Origin: Penium margaritaceum
Lineage: Eukaryota > Streptophyta > Zygnematophyceae > Desmidiales > Peniaceae
Direction: 5' to 3'
DNA: 64,000 bases
Assembly (NCBI GenBank): GCA_023375785.1
Contig: SZWC01002380.1
Coordinates: 109,902 to 173,901, forward strand
Of this stretch, positions 24,601 to 39,452 are shown one piece after another. The first letter of the stretch is position 1. Every line of letters begins with the position of its first letter. A program made the translations under genes and the position numbers. The notes under the pieces are model-generated. The model had not been told where the DNA came from, did no database searches, and saw only the letters and a program-made list of their open reading frames with translations.

Positions 24601-27203
24601 AACGTTGACCACACAGGGCGGATTTATTTGGTCAAAGGCAATACATATGCCTACTTCGGTTGGTCATTGTGCATGGTAGCTACACCGTGCTACTACTTAT
24701 TGAAGGTCGTTGTACTTGCCAGTTGAAAACTAATATTCCAGAACCATTGCTTCCCCCTCTGACAATTTTTTACTCGTGTTATGGGTTGTGAACGTTGACC
24801 ACCCATACTGAAATTCTTTGGTCGTGGTCAGTGACATATGCCTAGTTTGGTTGTTCGGTGTGCATAGTAGCCACACTGTGCCACTACGTATTGAAGTTCT
24901 TTGTCCTTTCTAGTCGATGCTTAGGGTTCCCAAACCATTGTCCCTCCCTCTGACCATTTGTGACTTGTGTTATGAGTTGTCAATGTTGACTACACATAGT
25001 GGACTTCTTTGGTCATAACCAATGACGTATGCATCCTTTGTTTGGTCATTGTGCACGCTAGCCACACCGTGCCACTACTTATTGTAGGTATTTGTACTTG
25101 CTACTTGATAACTAGTGTTCCCAATCCATTGTTTCCCCCTCTGACCATTTGTGACTCGTGTTATGAGTTTTAAACGTAGACCACACATTATGACATTTTT
25201 TTGGTCATGGTAAGTGGCATATGCTTACTTTGGTTTGTCACTGTACATGGTTGCCATGTGGTGTCACTACATACTGAAGGCCTTTGTGCTTTCTAGTTGA
25301 TAGCCAGTGTTCCCAAACTATTGTTACCCCCTCTGACTATATGTGACTATTTTTGTGAGCTGTCAACGTTCACCACATGAAGTGAAATTCTTTGGTCATG
25401 GTCAGTGACATATAGATACTTTGGTTGGTCACTGTGCATGTTAGCCACACTGTGCCACTACATATTGAAGGTCTTTGTACTGGCTAATCGATAACTAGAA
25501 TTCACAAACCAGTGTTTCCCCCTCAGACCATTTGCGACTCGTGTTCTGAGTTGTCCACTTTGACCACACATAGTGACATTCTTTGGTCATGGTCAGTGAA
25601 ACATGCCTACTTTGGTTGGTGTTGTACATGGTCGCCACATCGTGCCACTCCTTATTGAAGGTCCCTGTGCTTGCTAGTTGATACCTGGTGTTCCCAACCC
25701 ATTGTTTCCCCCTCCAATCATTTGTATCTTGTACTACGAGTTGTCAACGTTGACCACACACAGCGGATTTCCTTGGTCAAAGGCAGTACATATGCCTACT
25801 TTGGTCGGGCATTGTGCATGGTATCCATACCGTGCTACTACTTATTCAAGGTCGTTGTACTTGCTAGTTCAAAAAAAAATTCCAAAACCATTGTTTCCCC
25901 CTCGGACCATTTGTGACTCGTGTGATGGATTGTGAACGTTGACCACCCATACTGAAATTCTTTGGTCATGGTCAGTGACATATGCCTAGTTTGGTTGTTT
26001 GGTGTGCATAGTAACCACAATGTGCCACTATGTATTGAATTTCTTTCTAATCTCTAGTTGATACATAGGGTTCCGAAACCATTGTCTCTCCCCTGACCAT
26101 TTGTGACTCGTGTTATGAGTTGTCAATGTTGACCACACATAGTATGCTTCTTTGGTCATAGTCAGTGACGTATGCATCCTTTGGGTGGTCACTGTCCACG
26201 CTAGCCACACCGCGCCACTTCTTGTTGAAGGTGTTTGTACTTGCTAGTTGATGACTAGTGTCTCCAACCCATTGTTTCCCCCTTTGACCATTTAAAACTC
26301 GTGTTATGAGTTTTCAACGTTGACCACACTCTGTCAAATTCTTTCAATCATGGTTAGTGGCATATGCCTACTTTGGTTTGTCACTGGACATGGTTGCCAC
26401 ACCGTTTCACTACGTACTGAAGGTCTTTGTGCTTTCTAGGTGATAGCCAGTGTTTCCAAACCATTGTTACCCCCTCTGACTATCAATGACTCTTGTTGTG
26501 AGTTGTCAGCGTTGACCACATGAAGTGAAATTATTCAGTCATGGTCAGTGACATATGCATACTTTGGTTGGTCACTATGCATGGTAGTCACACTGTGCTG
26601 CTACATATTGAAGGTAGTTGTACCTGCTAATCGATAACTAGTATTCACAAACCATTCTTTCCCCCTGTGACCATTTGTGACTCGTGTTATGAGTTGTCAA
26701 AGTTGACCACACATAGTGATATTCTTTGGTCATGGTCAGTGACACATGCCTACTTTGGTTGGTCATTGTACATGGTAGCCACACCGTACCACTACTTATT
26801 GAGGGTCATTGTGCTTGCTAGTTGATACCTGGTGTTCCACAACTACTGTTTCCCCCTCTGACCATTTGTGACTCGTGTTATGGGTTGTGTACGTTAACCA
26901 CCCACACTAAAATTCTTTGGTCATGGTCAGGGACATATGCCTAGTTTGGTTGTTGGGTATGCATAGTAGCCACACTGTGCCACTACGTATTAAAATTCTT
27001 TGTCCTTTCTAGTCGAGACATAGGGCTCCCAAACCATTGTCTCTCCATCTGACCATTCGTGACTCATGTTATGAGTTGTCAATGTTGACCACACATAGTG
27101 GACTTCTTTGGTCATATTCAGTGACATATGCATCCTTTGGTTGGTCACTGAGCACGCTAGCCACACTGTGCCACTACTTGTTTAGGGTCTTTGTACTTTC
27201 TAG

Positions 27204-27964
27204 TTGATAACTATTGTTCCCAACCCATTGTTTCCCCCTCTGACCATTTGTGACTCGTGTTATGGGTTGTCAAAGTTGACCACACATAGTGACATTCTTT
27301 GGTCATGGTCAGGGACACATGCCTACTTTGGATGGTCATTGTACATGGTAGCCATACCGTGCCACTACTTATTGAAGGTCCCTGTGCTTGCTAGTTGATA
27401 CCTGGTACCCCCAAACCATTGCTTCCCCCTCTGAAAATTTGTGACTTGTATTATGAATTGTCAACGTTGATCACACACAGCAGATTTCTGTGGTCAAAGG
27501 CAGTACATATACCTACTTTGGTTGGTCATTGTGCATGGTAGCCACACCGTGCTACTACCTTTTGAAGGTCGTTGTACTTCCTAAGTGAAAACTAATACCC
27601 TGAAACCATTGTTTCCCCCTTTGACCATTTGTGACTCGTGTTATGGATTGTGAACGTTGACCACCCATACTGATATTCTTTCGTCATGGTCAGTGACATA
27701 TGCTTGGTTTTGTTGTTCGGTGTGCATAGTAACCACACCGTGCCACTACGTATTGAAGTTCTTTTTCCTTTCTAGTCGATACATAGGGATCCCAAACCAT
27801 TGTCTCTCCCTCTGACCATTTGTGACTCGTGTTATGAGTTGTCAATGTTTACCACACATAGTGGACTTCTTTGGTCATACTCAATGACATATGCATCCTT
27901 TCCTGGTCAGTGCACTCTAGCCACACCGTGCCACTACTTATTGAAGGTCTTTGTACTTGCTAGT
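27204..27964 (+). repeat. Four-monomer higher-order variant (C-D-E-F), first of three
   Basis: After class F the array goes straight to class C, skipping A and B, and returns to A 760 bp later (4 x 190). The same junction, carrying AACTATTGTTC followed by the CCATTGTTTCC core, opens similar 4-mers at about 30,270-31,028 and 34,470-35,240. Confidence 0.82.
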
Positions 27965-30269
27965 TGATAACTAGTGTTCCCAATCCATTGTTTCCCCCTC
28001 GAACCATTGTTGACTCCTGTTATGAGTTTTCAACATTGACCACACACAGTGAAATTATTTTGGTCATGGTTAGTGGCATATGCCTACTTTGGTTTGTCAC
28101 TGTACATGGTTTCCACGCCGTGTCACTACGTACTGAAGGTCTTTTTGCTTTCTAGCTAATAGCCACGGCTCCCAAACCATTGGTACCCCCTCTGAGTATC
28201 TGTGACCCTTGTTGTGAGTTGTCAACGTTGACTAGATGAAGTGAAATTCTTTGGTCATGGTCAGTGACATATGCATACTTTGGTTGGTCACCGTGCATGG
28301 TAGCCACAGTGTGCCACAACGTATTGAAGGTCTTTGTACTTGCTAATCAATAACTAGTGTTCACGAACAATTGTTTTCCCCTTTGACCATTTGTGACTCG
28401 TGTCATAAGTTGTCAAAGTTGACAATACATAGTGACATTCTTTCATGGTCGCCATAGTCATGGTTTGTGACACATGCCTACTCTCGTTGGATATTATACA
28501 TGTTCGCCACACCGTGCCACTACTTATTGAAGGTCCGTATGCTTACTTTTTGATACCTGGTGTTCCCAAACTATTGTTTCCCCCTATGACCATTTGTGAC
28601 TTGTATTATGAGTTGTCAATGTTGACCACACACAGCAGATTTCTTTGGTCAAAGGCAGTACATATGCCTACTTTGGTCGGTAATTGTGCATGGCAGCCAC
28701 ACTGTGCTACTACTTATTCAAGGTTTTTGTACTTGCTAGTTGAAAACAAATATTCCGAAACCATTGTTTCCCCCTCTGACCATTCGTGACTCGTGTTATG
28801 GGTTGTTAACGTTGACCACCCATACTGAAATTCTTTGGTCATGGTCAGTGACATATGCCGAGTTTGGTTGTTCGGTGTGCATAGTAGCCACAACGTGCCA
28901 CTATGTGTTGACGTTCTTTGTCCTTTCTAGTCGATATAAATGGTTCCCAAACCATTGTCTCTCCCTCTGACCATTTGTGACTTATGTTATGAGTTGTCAA
29001 TGTTGACCACACATAGTGGACTTCTTTCCTCATAGCAAGTGACGTATCCATCATTTGTTTGGTCACTGTGCACTCTAGCCACACCGTGCCACTACTTGTT
29101 GAAGGTCTTTGTACTTGCTAGTTGATAATTAGTGTTCCCAATCCATTGTTTCCCCCTCTGACCATTTGTGACGCGTGTTATGAGTTTTCAACGTTGACCA
29201 CACGCTGTGATCTTTTGGTCATGGTTAGTGGCATATGCCTACTTTGTTTTATCACTCTACATGCTTGCCACACTGTGTCACTACGTACTTAAGGTCCTTG
29301 TGCTTTCTAGTTCATAACTAGTGTTCCCAAACGATTGTTTCCCCCTCTGAATATGTGTGACTCTTTTTGTGAGTTGTCAGCGTTTACCACATGAAGTGAA
29401 ATTCTTTGGTCATGGTCAGTGACATAGGCATACTTTGGTTGGTCACTGTGCATGGCAGCCACACCGTGCCACTACATATTGAAGGTCTTTGTACTTGCTA
29501 ATCAATAACTAGTATTCACAAACCATTGTTTCCCCCTTTGACCATTTGTGACTTGTGTTATGAGTTGTCAAACTTGACCACACATAGTGACATTCTTTGG
29601 TCATGGTCAGTGACACATGCCTACTTTGGTTGGTCATTGTACATGGTATGCACATCGTGCCACTACTTATTGAAGGTCATTGTGCTTGCTAGTTGATACC
29701 CGGTGTTTCCAAACTATTGTTTCCCCCTCTGACCATTTGTGACTCATATTATGAGCTGTCAACGTTGACCACACACATCGGATTTCTTTGGTCAAAGGCA
29801 GTACATATGCCTACTTTAGTCGGTCATTGTGCATGGTAGCCACACCGTGCTACTACTTATTCAAGGTCGTTGTACTTGCTAGTTGAAAACCAAATTTCCA
29901 AAACCAATGTTTCCCCCTCTGACCATTTGTTACTCGTGTTATGGGTTGTGAACCTTCACGACACATACAGAATTTATTTGGTCATGGTCAGTGACATATG
30001 CCTAGTTTGGTTGTTTGGTGTGCATAGTAGCCACACCGTGCTACTAAGTATTGAAGTTGGTTGTCCATTCTAGTCAATACATAGGGTTACCAAACCCTTG
30101 TCTTTCCATCTGACCATTTGTGACTTGTGTTATGAGTTGACAATGTTGACCACACATAGTGCACTTCTTTGGTCGTATTCAGTGACATATGCATCCTTTG
30201 GTTGGTCACTGTGCACGCTAGCCGAACAGTGCCACTACTTATTGAAGGTCTTTGTACTTGCTAGTTGAT

Positions 30270-31028
30270 AACTATTGTTCCCAACCCATTGTTTCCCTCT
30301 CTGACCATTTGTGACTCGTGTGATGAGTTGTCAAAGTTGACCGTACATAGTGACATTCTTTACTCATGGTCATAGACACATGCCTACTTTGGTTGGTCAT
30401 TGTACATGGTAGCCACACCGTGCCACTACTTATTGAAGGCCCATGTTCTTGCTTATTGATACCTGGTGTTCCCAAACAATTGTTTCCCCCTCTGTCCATT
30501 TGTGACACGTATTATGAAATGTCAACGTTGACCACATACAACGGATTCCTTTGGTCAAAGGCAGTACATACGCCTACTTTGGTTGGTCATTGTGCATGGT
30601 AGCCACACCGTGCTACTACTTATTCAAGGTGGTTGTACTTGCTAGTTGAAAAGTAATGTTCTAAAACCATTCTTTCCCACTCTGACCATTTGTGACTCGT
30701 GTTATGGGTTGTGAAGGTTGACCACACATACTAGAATTCTTTGGCCATGGTCAGTGACACATGCCTAGTTTGGCTGTTCGGTGAACATATTAGCCAAACC
30801 GTGCCACTGTATATTGAAGTTCTTTATCATTTGTAGTCGATATATAGGGATCCCAAACCATTGTCTCCCCCTGTGACCATTTGTGGCTCGTGTTATGAGT
30901 TATCAATATTGACCACACATAGTGGACTTCTTTGGTCATAGTCAGTGACGTATGCATCCTTTGGCTGGTCACTATGCACGCTAGCCACACCGTGTCACTA
31001 CTTCTTGAAGGTCTTTGTACGTTTTAGT
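30270..31028 (+). repeat. Four-monomer higher-order variant (C-D-E-F), second
   Basis: Same F-to-C junction as at 27,204, with 758 bp to the next class A start. Sharing the identical breakpoint suggests one deletion that later spread by amplification or conversion. Confidence 0.8.
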
Positions 31029-34000
31029 TGATAACTAGTGTTCCCCAACCATTGTTTCCCCCTTTGACAATATGTGACTCGTGTTATGAGTTTTCAACGT
31101 TTACCACACACTGTGAAATTCTTTTGGCCATGGTTAGTGGCATATGCCTACTTTGGTTTGTCACTGTACATGGTTGCCACGCCGTGTCATTACGTACTGA
31201 AGGTCTTTGTGCTTTCTAGTTGATAGCCAGTGTTCCGTCCATTGATACTCCCTTTGACTATCTGTGACTCTTGTTGTGAGTTGTCAACGTTGACCACATG
31301 AAGTGAAATTCTTTGCTCATGGTCAGTGATGTGTGCATACTCTGGTTGTTCACTGTGCATGGTAGCCACACTGTGCCACTACATATTGAAGGTCTTTGTA
31401 CTTGCTAATCAAAAACTAGTATTCACAAACAATTCTTTTCCCCTCCGCCCATTTGTGGCTTGTGTTATGAGTTGTCAAAGTTGACCACACAAAGTGACAT
31501 TCTTTGGTTATGGTCAGTGACACATGCCTACTTTGGTTGGTCATTGTACATGGCAGCCACACCATGCCCGTACTTATTGAAGGTCCTTGTGCTTGCTAGT
31601 TGATACCTGGTGTTCCCAAACCATTGTTCCCCCCCCCCTGACCATTTCTGACTCGTATTATGAGTTGCCAACGTTGACCACACATAGCGGATTTCTTTGG
31701 TCAAAGGCAGTACATATGCCTACTTTGGTCGGTCATTGTGCATGGTAGCCATACACTACTACCACTTATTCAATGTCGTACTTGCTAGTTGAAAACTAAT
31801 ATTCCAAAACCATTGTTTCCCCCTCTGACCATTTGTGACTCGTGTTATGCGTTGTGGACGTTGACGACACATACTGAAATTCTTTGGTCGTGGTCAGTGA
31901 CATATCCCTAGTTTGGTTGTTTGGTGTGCATAGTAGCCACACCGCCCCACTACGTAATGAAGTTCTTTTTCCTTTCTAGTCAATAGAAAGGGTTCCCAAA
32001 CCACTGTCTCTCCCTCTGACCATTTGTGACTCATGTTATGAGTCGTCAATGTTAACCACACATAGTGGACTTCTTTCGTCATAGTCAGTGACATATGCAT
32101 CCTTTGGTTGGTCACTGTGCACGCTAGCCACACCGTGCCTCTACTTATAGGAGGTGTTTATACTTGCAAGTTGATAACTAGTATTCCCAACCCATTGTTT
32201 CCCTATCTGAACACTTGTGAATCGTTTTATGAGTTTGCAATATTGACCACACACTGTGAAATTCTTTTGTTCATGGTTAGTGGCATATGCCTACTTTGGT
32301 TTGTCACTGTACATGGTTGTCACGCCATGTCACTACGTACTGAAGGTCTTTTTGCTTTCTAGTTGATAGCCAGTGCTCCCAAACCATTGTTACCCCCTCT
32401 GAGTATCTGTGACTCTTGTTGTGAGTTGTCAACATTGACCATATGAAGTGAAATAATTTGGCCATGGTCAATGACATATGCATACTTTGGTTGGTCATTA
32501 TGCATGGTAGCCACACTGTGCCACTATGTATTGAAGGTATTTGTACTTGCTAATTGTTAACTAGTATTCACGAACCATTTTTTCCCCCTCTGACCATTTG
32601 TAACTCGTGTTATGTGTTGTCAATGTTGACCATACATAGTGACATTCTTTGGTCATGGTTAGTGACACATGCCTACTTTGGTTGGACATTGTACATGGTA
32701 GCCACATGATGCCACTACTTATTGAAGGTCCGTGTGCTTGCTTGTTGATAACTGTTGCTCCCAAACTATTGTTTCCCCCTCTGCCTATTTGTGACTCGTG
32801 TTATGAGTTGTCAACGTTGACCACACACAGCGGATTTCTTTGGTCAAAGGCAATACATATGCCTACTTTAGTCGGTCATTGTGCATGGAAGCCACACCGT
32901 GCTAATACTTATTCAAGGTCATTGTACTTGCTCGTTGAAAACAAATATTCCAAAACCATTGTTTCCCCCTCTGACCATTTGTGACTCATGTTATGGGTTG
33001 TGAACGTTGACCACCCATACTGAAATTCTTTGGTCATGGTCAGTGACATATGCCCAGTTTGGTTGTTCTATGTGCATGGTAGCCATACCGTGAAACTACG
33101 TATTGAAGTTCTTTGTCCTTTCTTATCAATACATAGGATTCTTAAACCATTGTCTCTCCCTCTAACCATTTGTGACTTGTGTTATGAGTTGTCAATGTTG
33201 ACCACACATAGTGGACTTCTTTAGTCATAGTAAGTGACGTATGCATACTTTGTTTGGTCACTGTGCACGCTAGCCACACCGTGCTACTACTTATTGAAGG
33301 TGTTTGTACTTGCTAGTTGATAACTAGTGTTTACATTCCATTGTTTCCCCCTCTGACCGTTTGTGATGCGTGTTATGAGTTTTCGACGTTGACCACACGT
33401 TGTGAAATTCTTTTGGTCATGCTCAGTGGCATATGCCTACTTTGGTTTATCACTGTACATGGTTGCCACACCGTGTAACTACGTACTGAAGGTCCTTGTG
33501 CTTTCTAGTTCATAACCAATGTTCCCAAACCATTGTTACCCCCTTTGACTATCTGTGACTGTTATTGTGAGTTGTCAGCGTTGACCACATGAAGTGAAAT
33601 TCTTTGGTCATGGTCAGTGACATAAGCATACTTTGGTTGGTCACTGTGCATGGTAGCCACATAGTGCCTCTACATATTGAAGGTGTTTGTACTTGCTAAT
33701 CGATAACTAGTATTCACAAACCATTATTTCCCCCTCTGATCATTTGTGACTCATGTTATGAATTGTCAAAGTTGACCACACATAGTGACATTGTTTGGTC
33801 ATGGTCAGTGACACATGCCTACTTTGGTTGGTCATTGTACATGGTAGCCACACTGTGCCACTACTTATTGAAGGTCCTTGTGCTTGCTGGTTGATACCTG
33901 GTGTTTCCAAACTATTGTTTCCCCCTCTGACGGTTTGTGACTGGTATTATGAGTTGTCAACGTTGACCACGCACAGCGGATTTCTTTGGTCAAAGGCAGT

Positions 34001-34469
34001 ACATATGCCTACTTTGGTCGGTCATTGTGCATGGTAGCCACACCGTGCTACTACTTATTCAAGGTCGTTGTACTTGCTAGCTGAAAACTAATATTCCAAA
34101 ACCATTGTTTTCCCCTGTGACCATTTGTAACTCGTGTTATGGGTTGTGAACGTTGACGACCCATACAGAAACTATTTGGTCATGGTCAGTGACATATGCC
34201 TAGTTTGGTTGTTTGGTGTGCGTAGTAGCCACAATGTGCCACTACGTATTGAAGTTCTTTGTCCTTTCTAGTCAATACATAGGGTTACCAAACCATTGTC
34301 TCTCCATCTGACCATTTGTGACTCGTGTTATGAGTTGTCAATGTGGACCACACATACTGGACTTATTTGGTCATAGTCAGTGACATATTCATCCTTTGGT
34401 TGGTCACTGTGCACACTAGCCAAACCATGCCACTACTTGTTGAAGGTCTTTGTACTTGCTACTTGATAA

Positions 34470-35240
34470 CTATTGTTCGCAACCCATTGTTTCCCTCTCT
34501 GACCATTTGTGACTCGTGTTATGAAATGTCAAAGTTGACCCCACATAGTGACATTCTTTAGTCATGGTCAGGGACACATGCCTACTTTGGTTGGTCATTG
34601 TACATGGTAGCCACCATGTGCCACTACTTATTGAAGGCAAGTGTGCTTGCTAGTTGATACCTGATGTTCCCCAGCCATTGTTTCCCCCTTTGACCACTTG
34701 TGACTCATGTTTTGAATTGTCAACGTTGACCATTCACAACAGATTTATTTGGTCAAAGGCAGCACATATGCCTACTTTGGTCGGTCATTGTGCATGGTAG
34801 CCACATCGTGCTACTACTTATTAAAGGTCATTTTACTTGCTAGTTGAAAACCAATATTCCGAAACCATTTTTTCCCCCTCTGACAATCTATGACTCGTGT
34901 TATGGGTTGTTAACATTGACCACCAATATAAAAATTCTTTGGTCTTGGTCAGTGACATATGCCTAGATTGGTTGTTCAGTGTGCATAAAAGCCACAGCGT
35001 GCCACTACGTATTGAAATTCTTTGTCCATTCTAGTCGATACATAGGGTTACCAAACCATTGTCTCTCCCTCCGACCATTTGTGACTCGTGTTATGAGCTG
35101 TCAATGTTGACCACACTGAGTGGACTTCTTTGGTCGTAGTTAACGGCATATGCATCCTTTGATTTGACACTGTGCACGCTAGCCACACCGTGCCACTGCT
35201 TGTTGAAGGTCTTTGTACTTGCTAGTTGATAACCAATGTT
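34470..35240 (+). repeat. Four-monomer higher-order variant (C-D-E-F), third
   Basis: Again F is followed by C, with the junction variant AACTATTGTTCGCAACCC, and class A returns near 35,230. Confidence 0.75.
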
Positions 35241-38200
35241 CCCAACCCATTGTTTCCCTCTTTGACCATTTGTGACTCCTGTTATGAGTTTTCAACGTAG
35301 ACCAAAAAGTGTGACATTCTTTTGGTCATGGTAAGTGGCATATGCTTACTATGGTTTGTCATTGTACATGGTTACCACGTTGTGTCACTACATACTGCAG
35401 GTGTTTGTGCTTGTTAGTTGATAGCCAGTGTTCCCAAACCATTGTTAACCCCTTGGACTATCTTTGAATCTTGGTGTGATTTGTCAATGTTGACCACATG
35501 AAGTGAAATTCTTTGGTCATGGTCACTGACATATGCATACTTTGGTTGGCCATTGTGCATAGAAGCCACGCTGTGAGACTACATATTGACGGTCTTTGTA
35601 CTTTCTAATTGATAACTAGTATTCACAAACCATTGTTTCCCCCTCTGACCATGTGTGACTTGTGTAATGAGTTGTCAAAGTTGACCACACTTAGTGACAT
35701 TCTTTGGTCATGGTCAGTGACACATGCCTACTTTGGTTGGTCATCGTACATGGTAGCCACACCGTGCCACTGATTATTTTAATTCCTTGTGCTTGCTAGT
35801 TCATACCTGGTGTTTCCAAACCATTGTTTCCCCATCTGACCATTTGTGACTTGTATTATGAGTTTTCAACTTTGACCACACACAGCTTATTTCTTTGGTC
35901 AAAGGCAGTACGTATGCCTACTTTGATCGGTCATTGTGCATGGTAGCCACACCGTGCTACTACTTATTGAAGGTCGTTGTACTTGCTAGTTGAAAACTAG
36001 TATTCCGAAGCCATTGTTTCCCCCTCCGTCCATTTGTGACTCATGTTATCGGTTATAAACGTTGACTACCCATACTGAAATTCTTTGGTCATGGTCAGTG
36101 ACATATGCCTTGTTTGGTTGTTCGGGGTGCATAGTAGCCACACCGTACGACTACGTATTGAAGTTCCTTGTTCTTTCTAGTCGATACTTAGGGTTTCCAA
36201 ATCATTGTCTTTCCCGTTGACCATTTCTGACTCGTGTTTTCAATTTTGACTGCACATAGTGGATTTCTTTGGTCATAGTCCGTGACGTATGCATCCTTTG
36301 GTTGGTCACTGTGCACGCCAGCTTTACCGTGCCTCTATTTTTTTAAGGTATTTGTACTTGCTAGTTGTTCCTAGTGTTCCAAACCCATTGTTTCCCCCTC
36401 TAACCATTTTGTGACTCGTGTTATGAGTTTTCAACATTGACCACACACGATGAAATTCTTTTGGTCATGGTTAGTGGCATGCCTACTTTGGGTTGTCACT
36501 GTACATGATTGCCACGCCGTGTCAATACGTAGTGAAGGTTTTTGTGCTTTCTAGTTAATAGCCAGTGTTCCCAAACCATTGTTACCCCCTCTGACTATCT
36601 GTGACACTTGTTGTGAGTTGTCAACATTGACCACATCAAGTGAAATTCTTTGGTCATGGTCAGTGACATATGTATACTTTACTTTGGTTGGTCACTATGC
36701 ATGGTAGCCACACTGTGCCACTACATATTGAAGGGTTTTGTACATGCTAATCAATAACTAGTATTCACAAACCATTGTTTCCTCCTCTGACCATTTGTGA
36801 CTCGTGTTATGAGCTGTCAAAGTTGACCACACATAGTGACATTTTGTGGTCATGGTCGGTGAGACATGCCTCATTTGGTCGGTCATTGGGCATGGTAGCC
36901 ACATCGTGCTACCACTTATTGAACGTCGTCGTACTTGCTAGTTGAAAAATAATACTCCAAAACCATTGTTTCCCCCTCTGACCATTTGTGACTCGTGTTA
37001 TGGGTTGTGAACACTGACCACCCATACTCAAATTTATGGTCATGGTCAGTGACATATGCCTAGTTTGGTTTTTCCGTGTGCATACTAGCCACACCTTGCC
37101 ACTACGTATTGAATTTTTTTTTCCTTTCTAGTCCATACATAGGGTTCCCAAACCATTGTCTCTCCCTCTGACCATTTGTGACTTGTGTTATGAGTTGTCA
37201 AGGTTGACCACACATAATGGACTTCTTTGGTCATAGTCAGTGATGTATGCATCCTTTGGTTGGTCACTGTGCATGCTAGCCATACCGTGCCACTACTTGT
37301 TGAAGGTCTTTGTGCTTGCTAGGTGATAACTAGTGTTCCCAACCGATTGTTTTCCCCCCTCTGACCATTTGTGACTCGTGTTATGAGTGTTCAACGTTGA
37401 CCACACAATGTGAAATTCTTTAGGTCATGGTTAGTGGCATATGCCTACTTTGGTTTGTCACCGTACATGGTTTCCACACCGGGTCACTATGTACTAAAGG
37501 TCTTTGTGCTTTCTAATTGATAACCAGTGTTCCCAGACCATTGTTACCCCTTCTGACTATCTGTGACTCTTATTGTGAATTGTCAACGTTGACCACATGA
37601 AGTGAAATTATTTGGTCATGGTCAGTGATACATGCATACTTTTGTTGGTCTCTATGCATGGTAGCCACACTGTGCCACTACATATTGAAGGTCTTTGTAA
37701 TTGCTAATCGATAACTAGTGATCACAAATCCCTTAAGACGTTTGTGACTTGTGTTATGAGTTGTCAAAGTTGACCACACATAGTGACATTCTTTGGTCAT
37801 GGTCAGGGAGACATGCCTACTTTGGTTGGTCATTGTACATGGTAGCTACACTGTGCCACTACGTATTGAAGGTCCTAGTGCTTGCTAGTTGATACCTGGT
37901 GTTCCCAAACCATTTTTTCCCCTGTGACCATTTGTGACTCGTATTATGAGTTGTCAATGGTGACCACACACAACGGATTTCTGTGGTCAAAGGCAGTACA
38001 TATACCTACTTTGGTTGGTCATTGTGCATGGTAGCCACACCGTGCTACTACATATTGAAGGTTGTTGTACTTTCTAGTTGAAAACTAATATTCCGAAACC
38101 ATTGTTTCCCCCTCTGACCATTTGTGACTCGTGTTATGGGTTGTGAACGTTGACCACCCACACTAAAATTCTTTGGTCATGGTCAGTGACATATGCCTAG

Positions 38201-38833
38201 CTTGGTTGTTCGGTGTGCATAGTAGCCATACCGTGCCACTACGTATTGAAGTTCTTTGTCCTTTCTATTCAATACATAGGGATCCCAAACCATTGTCTCT
38301 GCCTCTGACCATTTGTGACTCGTGTTATGAGTTCTCAATGTTGACCACACATAGTGGACTTCTTTGGTCATAGCTAGTGACGTTTGCATCCTTCGGTTGG
38401 TCACCGTGCACACTAGGGACACCGTGCCACTTCTTGTTGAAGTTCTTTGTACTTGCTAGTTGATAACTAGTGTTCCCAACCCATTGTTTCCCCCCTCTGA
38501 CCATATGTGACTCGTGTTATGAGTTTTCAACGTTGACCACACACTGTGAAATTCTGTTGGTCATGGTTAGTGGCATATGCCTACTTTGGGTTGTCAATGT
38601 ACATGGTTTCCACGCCGTGTCACTACGTACTGAAGGTCTTTGTGCTTTCTAGTTGATAGCCTGCGTTCCCAAACCATTGTTACCCCCTCTGACTATCCGT
38701 GACTCTTGTTGTGAGTTGTCAACGTTGACCACATGAAGTGAAATGCTTTGGTCATGGTCAGTGACATATGCATACTTTGGTTGGTCACTGTGCATGGTAG
38801 CCACACTGTGCCACTATATATTGAAGGTCTTTG

Positions 38834-39440
38834 TGTTGGAATATTGAAGTCAACACTGACATCTTCCCTCGGATAATGCGAGATCTCAATACATGGTTCA
38901 GGCTCGGCATTGAGCCACTACGGACCACCTCGCCAACGGATTGTCGGTCATGACTAGTGACCTAGAGGCGAGTCGCCCCTAATAAGTGCGGCCAGGTGGC
39001 AATCGCGTCCGGCTAGCGAAGAAGAAGCCGTTGTGATGCCCCTGTCCTGTTCTGCGATATATTACCGAGGACGTTCATTCCCTCAAACTTAACCAGAACA
39101 GTTCTCTCCATCATGTTCCCCTGTGGTTCCGCGGCTTTGCCGCCGTGTCTTTGCTCTGCTAGCACGTTGCATACCTTGCCTTTGCCAGCCTCGCACAGTT
39201 CTCAGCTTTTCGCTCCGTCACTCTCACTCCTTCGCTCAGTCAACTATCACTCATCTCACTCTTGCTTTCTCTCAGCATTTCATCTACCTTGTCTCCCTCA
39301 CATCTCGACCTCTTTCAAGGTCTGCGACTATTTCCTCGAGACCGCTCTTGCTTCCATCACTTTGCTGACGTACTCGTGCATGGTCCGATGGTTCTGCCTG
39401 CTTCTGCTACTACCATTCTCGTGCCTTCATTCTTCTGACA
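38834..39440 (+). repeat. 5' LTR of the nested retrotransposon
   Basis: 607 bp, starting TGTTGGAATATTGAAG and ending TTCTTCTGACA, with canonical TG...CA ends. It aligns along its full length with 42,046-42,646. The 5' end replaces the satellite sequence expected after GAAGGTCTTTG. Confidence 0.92.
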
Positions 39441-39452
39441 TGGTATCGGAGC
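39441..39452 (+). promoter_or_regulatory. Primer-binding site, initiator-Met tRNA type
   Basis: TGGTATCGGAGC begins at the first base after the 5' LTR. It matches the usual plant iMet-type primer site (TGGTATCAGAGC) at 11 of 12 positions. It would prime minus-strand DNA synthesis. Confidence 0.88.

Larger units (their letters stand above)
16201..38833 (+). repeat. ~191-bp satellite with six-monomer (~1,145 bp) higher-order repeats
   Basis: Tandem ~191-bp monomers share a core such as CCCCCTCTGACCATTTGTGA, then GTTATGAGTTGTCAA and GTTGACCACACA. Six classes recur in fixed order. A has TTTTCAACG and TTAGTGGCATATG. B has GACTATCTGTGACTCTTG and ACATGAAGTGAAA. C has GTCAAAGTTGACC and GTGACACATGCC. 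D has GGTCAAAGGCAGTACATATG. E has ATGGGTTGTGAACG and GTTGTTCGGTG. F has AGTGGACTTC and GTGACGTATGCATCC. The A start recurs at 16,358, 17,502 and 18,643 (1,144 and 1,141 bp apart) and at 21,678 and 22,824 (1,146 bp apart). About 20 higher-order lengths fit this block. Monomer junctions often carry a short dyad. No gene is supported; short recurrent open frames of 63-79 codons are by-products of the repeat. Confidence 0.95.

Noticed and set aside
16201-38833. tRNA-like or pol III promoter boxes in the 191-bp monomers
   Set aside because: I found no convincing B box or cloverleaf. Partial matches such as GGTTGTTCGGTG are not maintained across classes.
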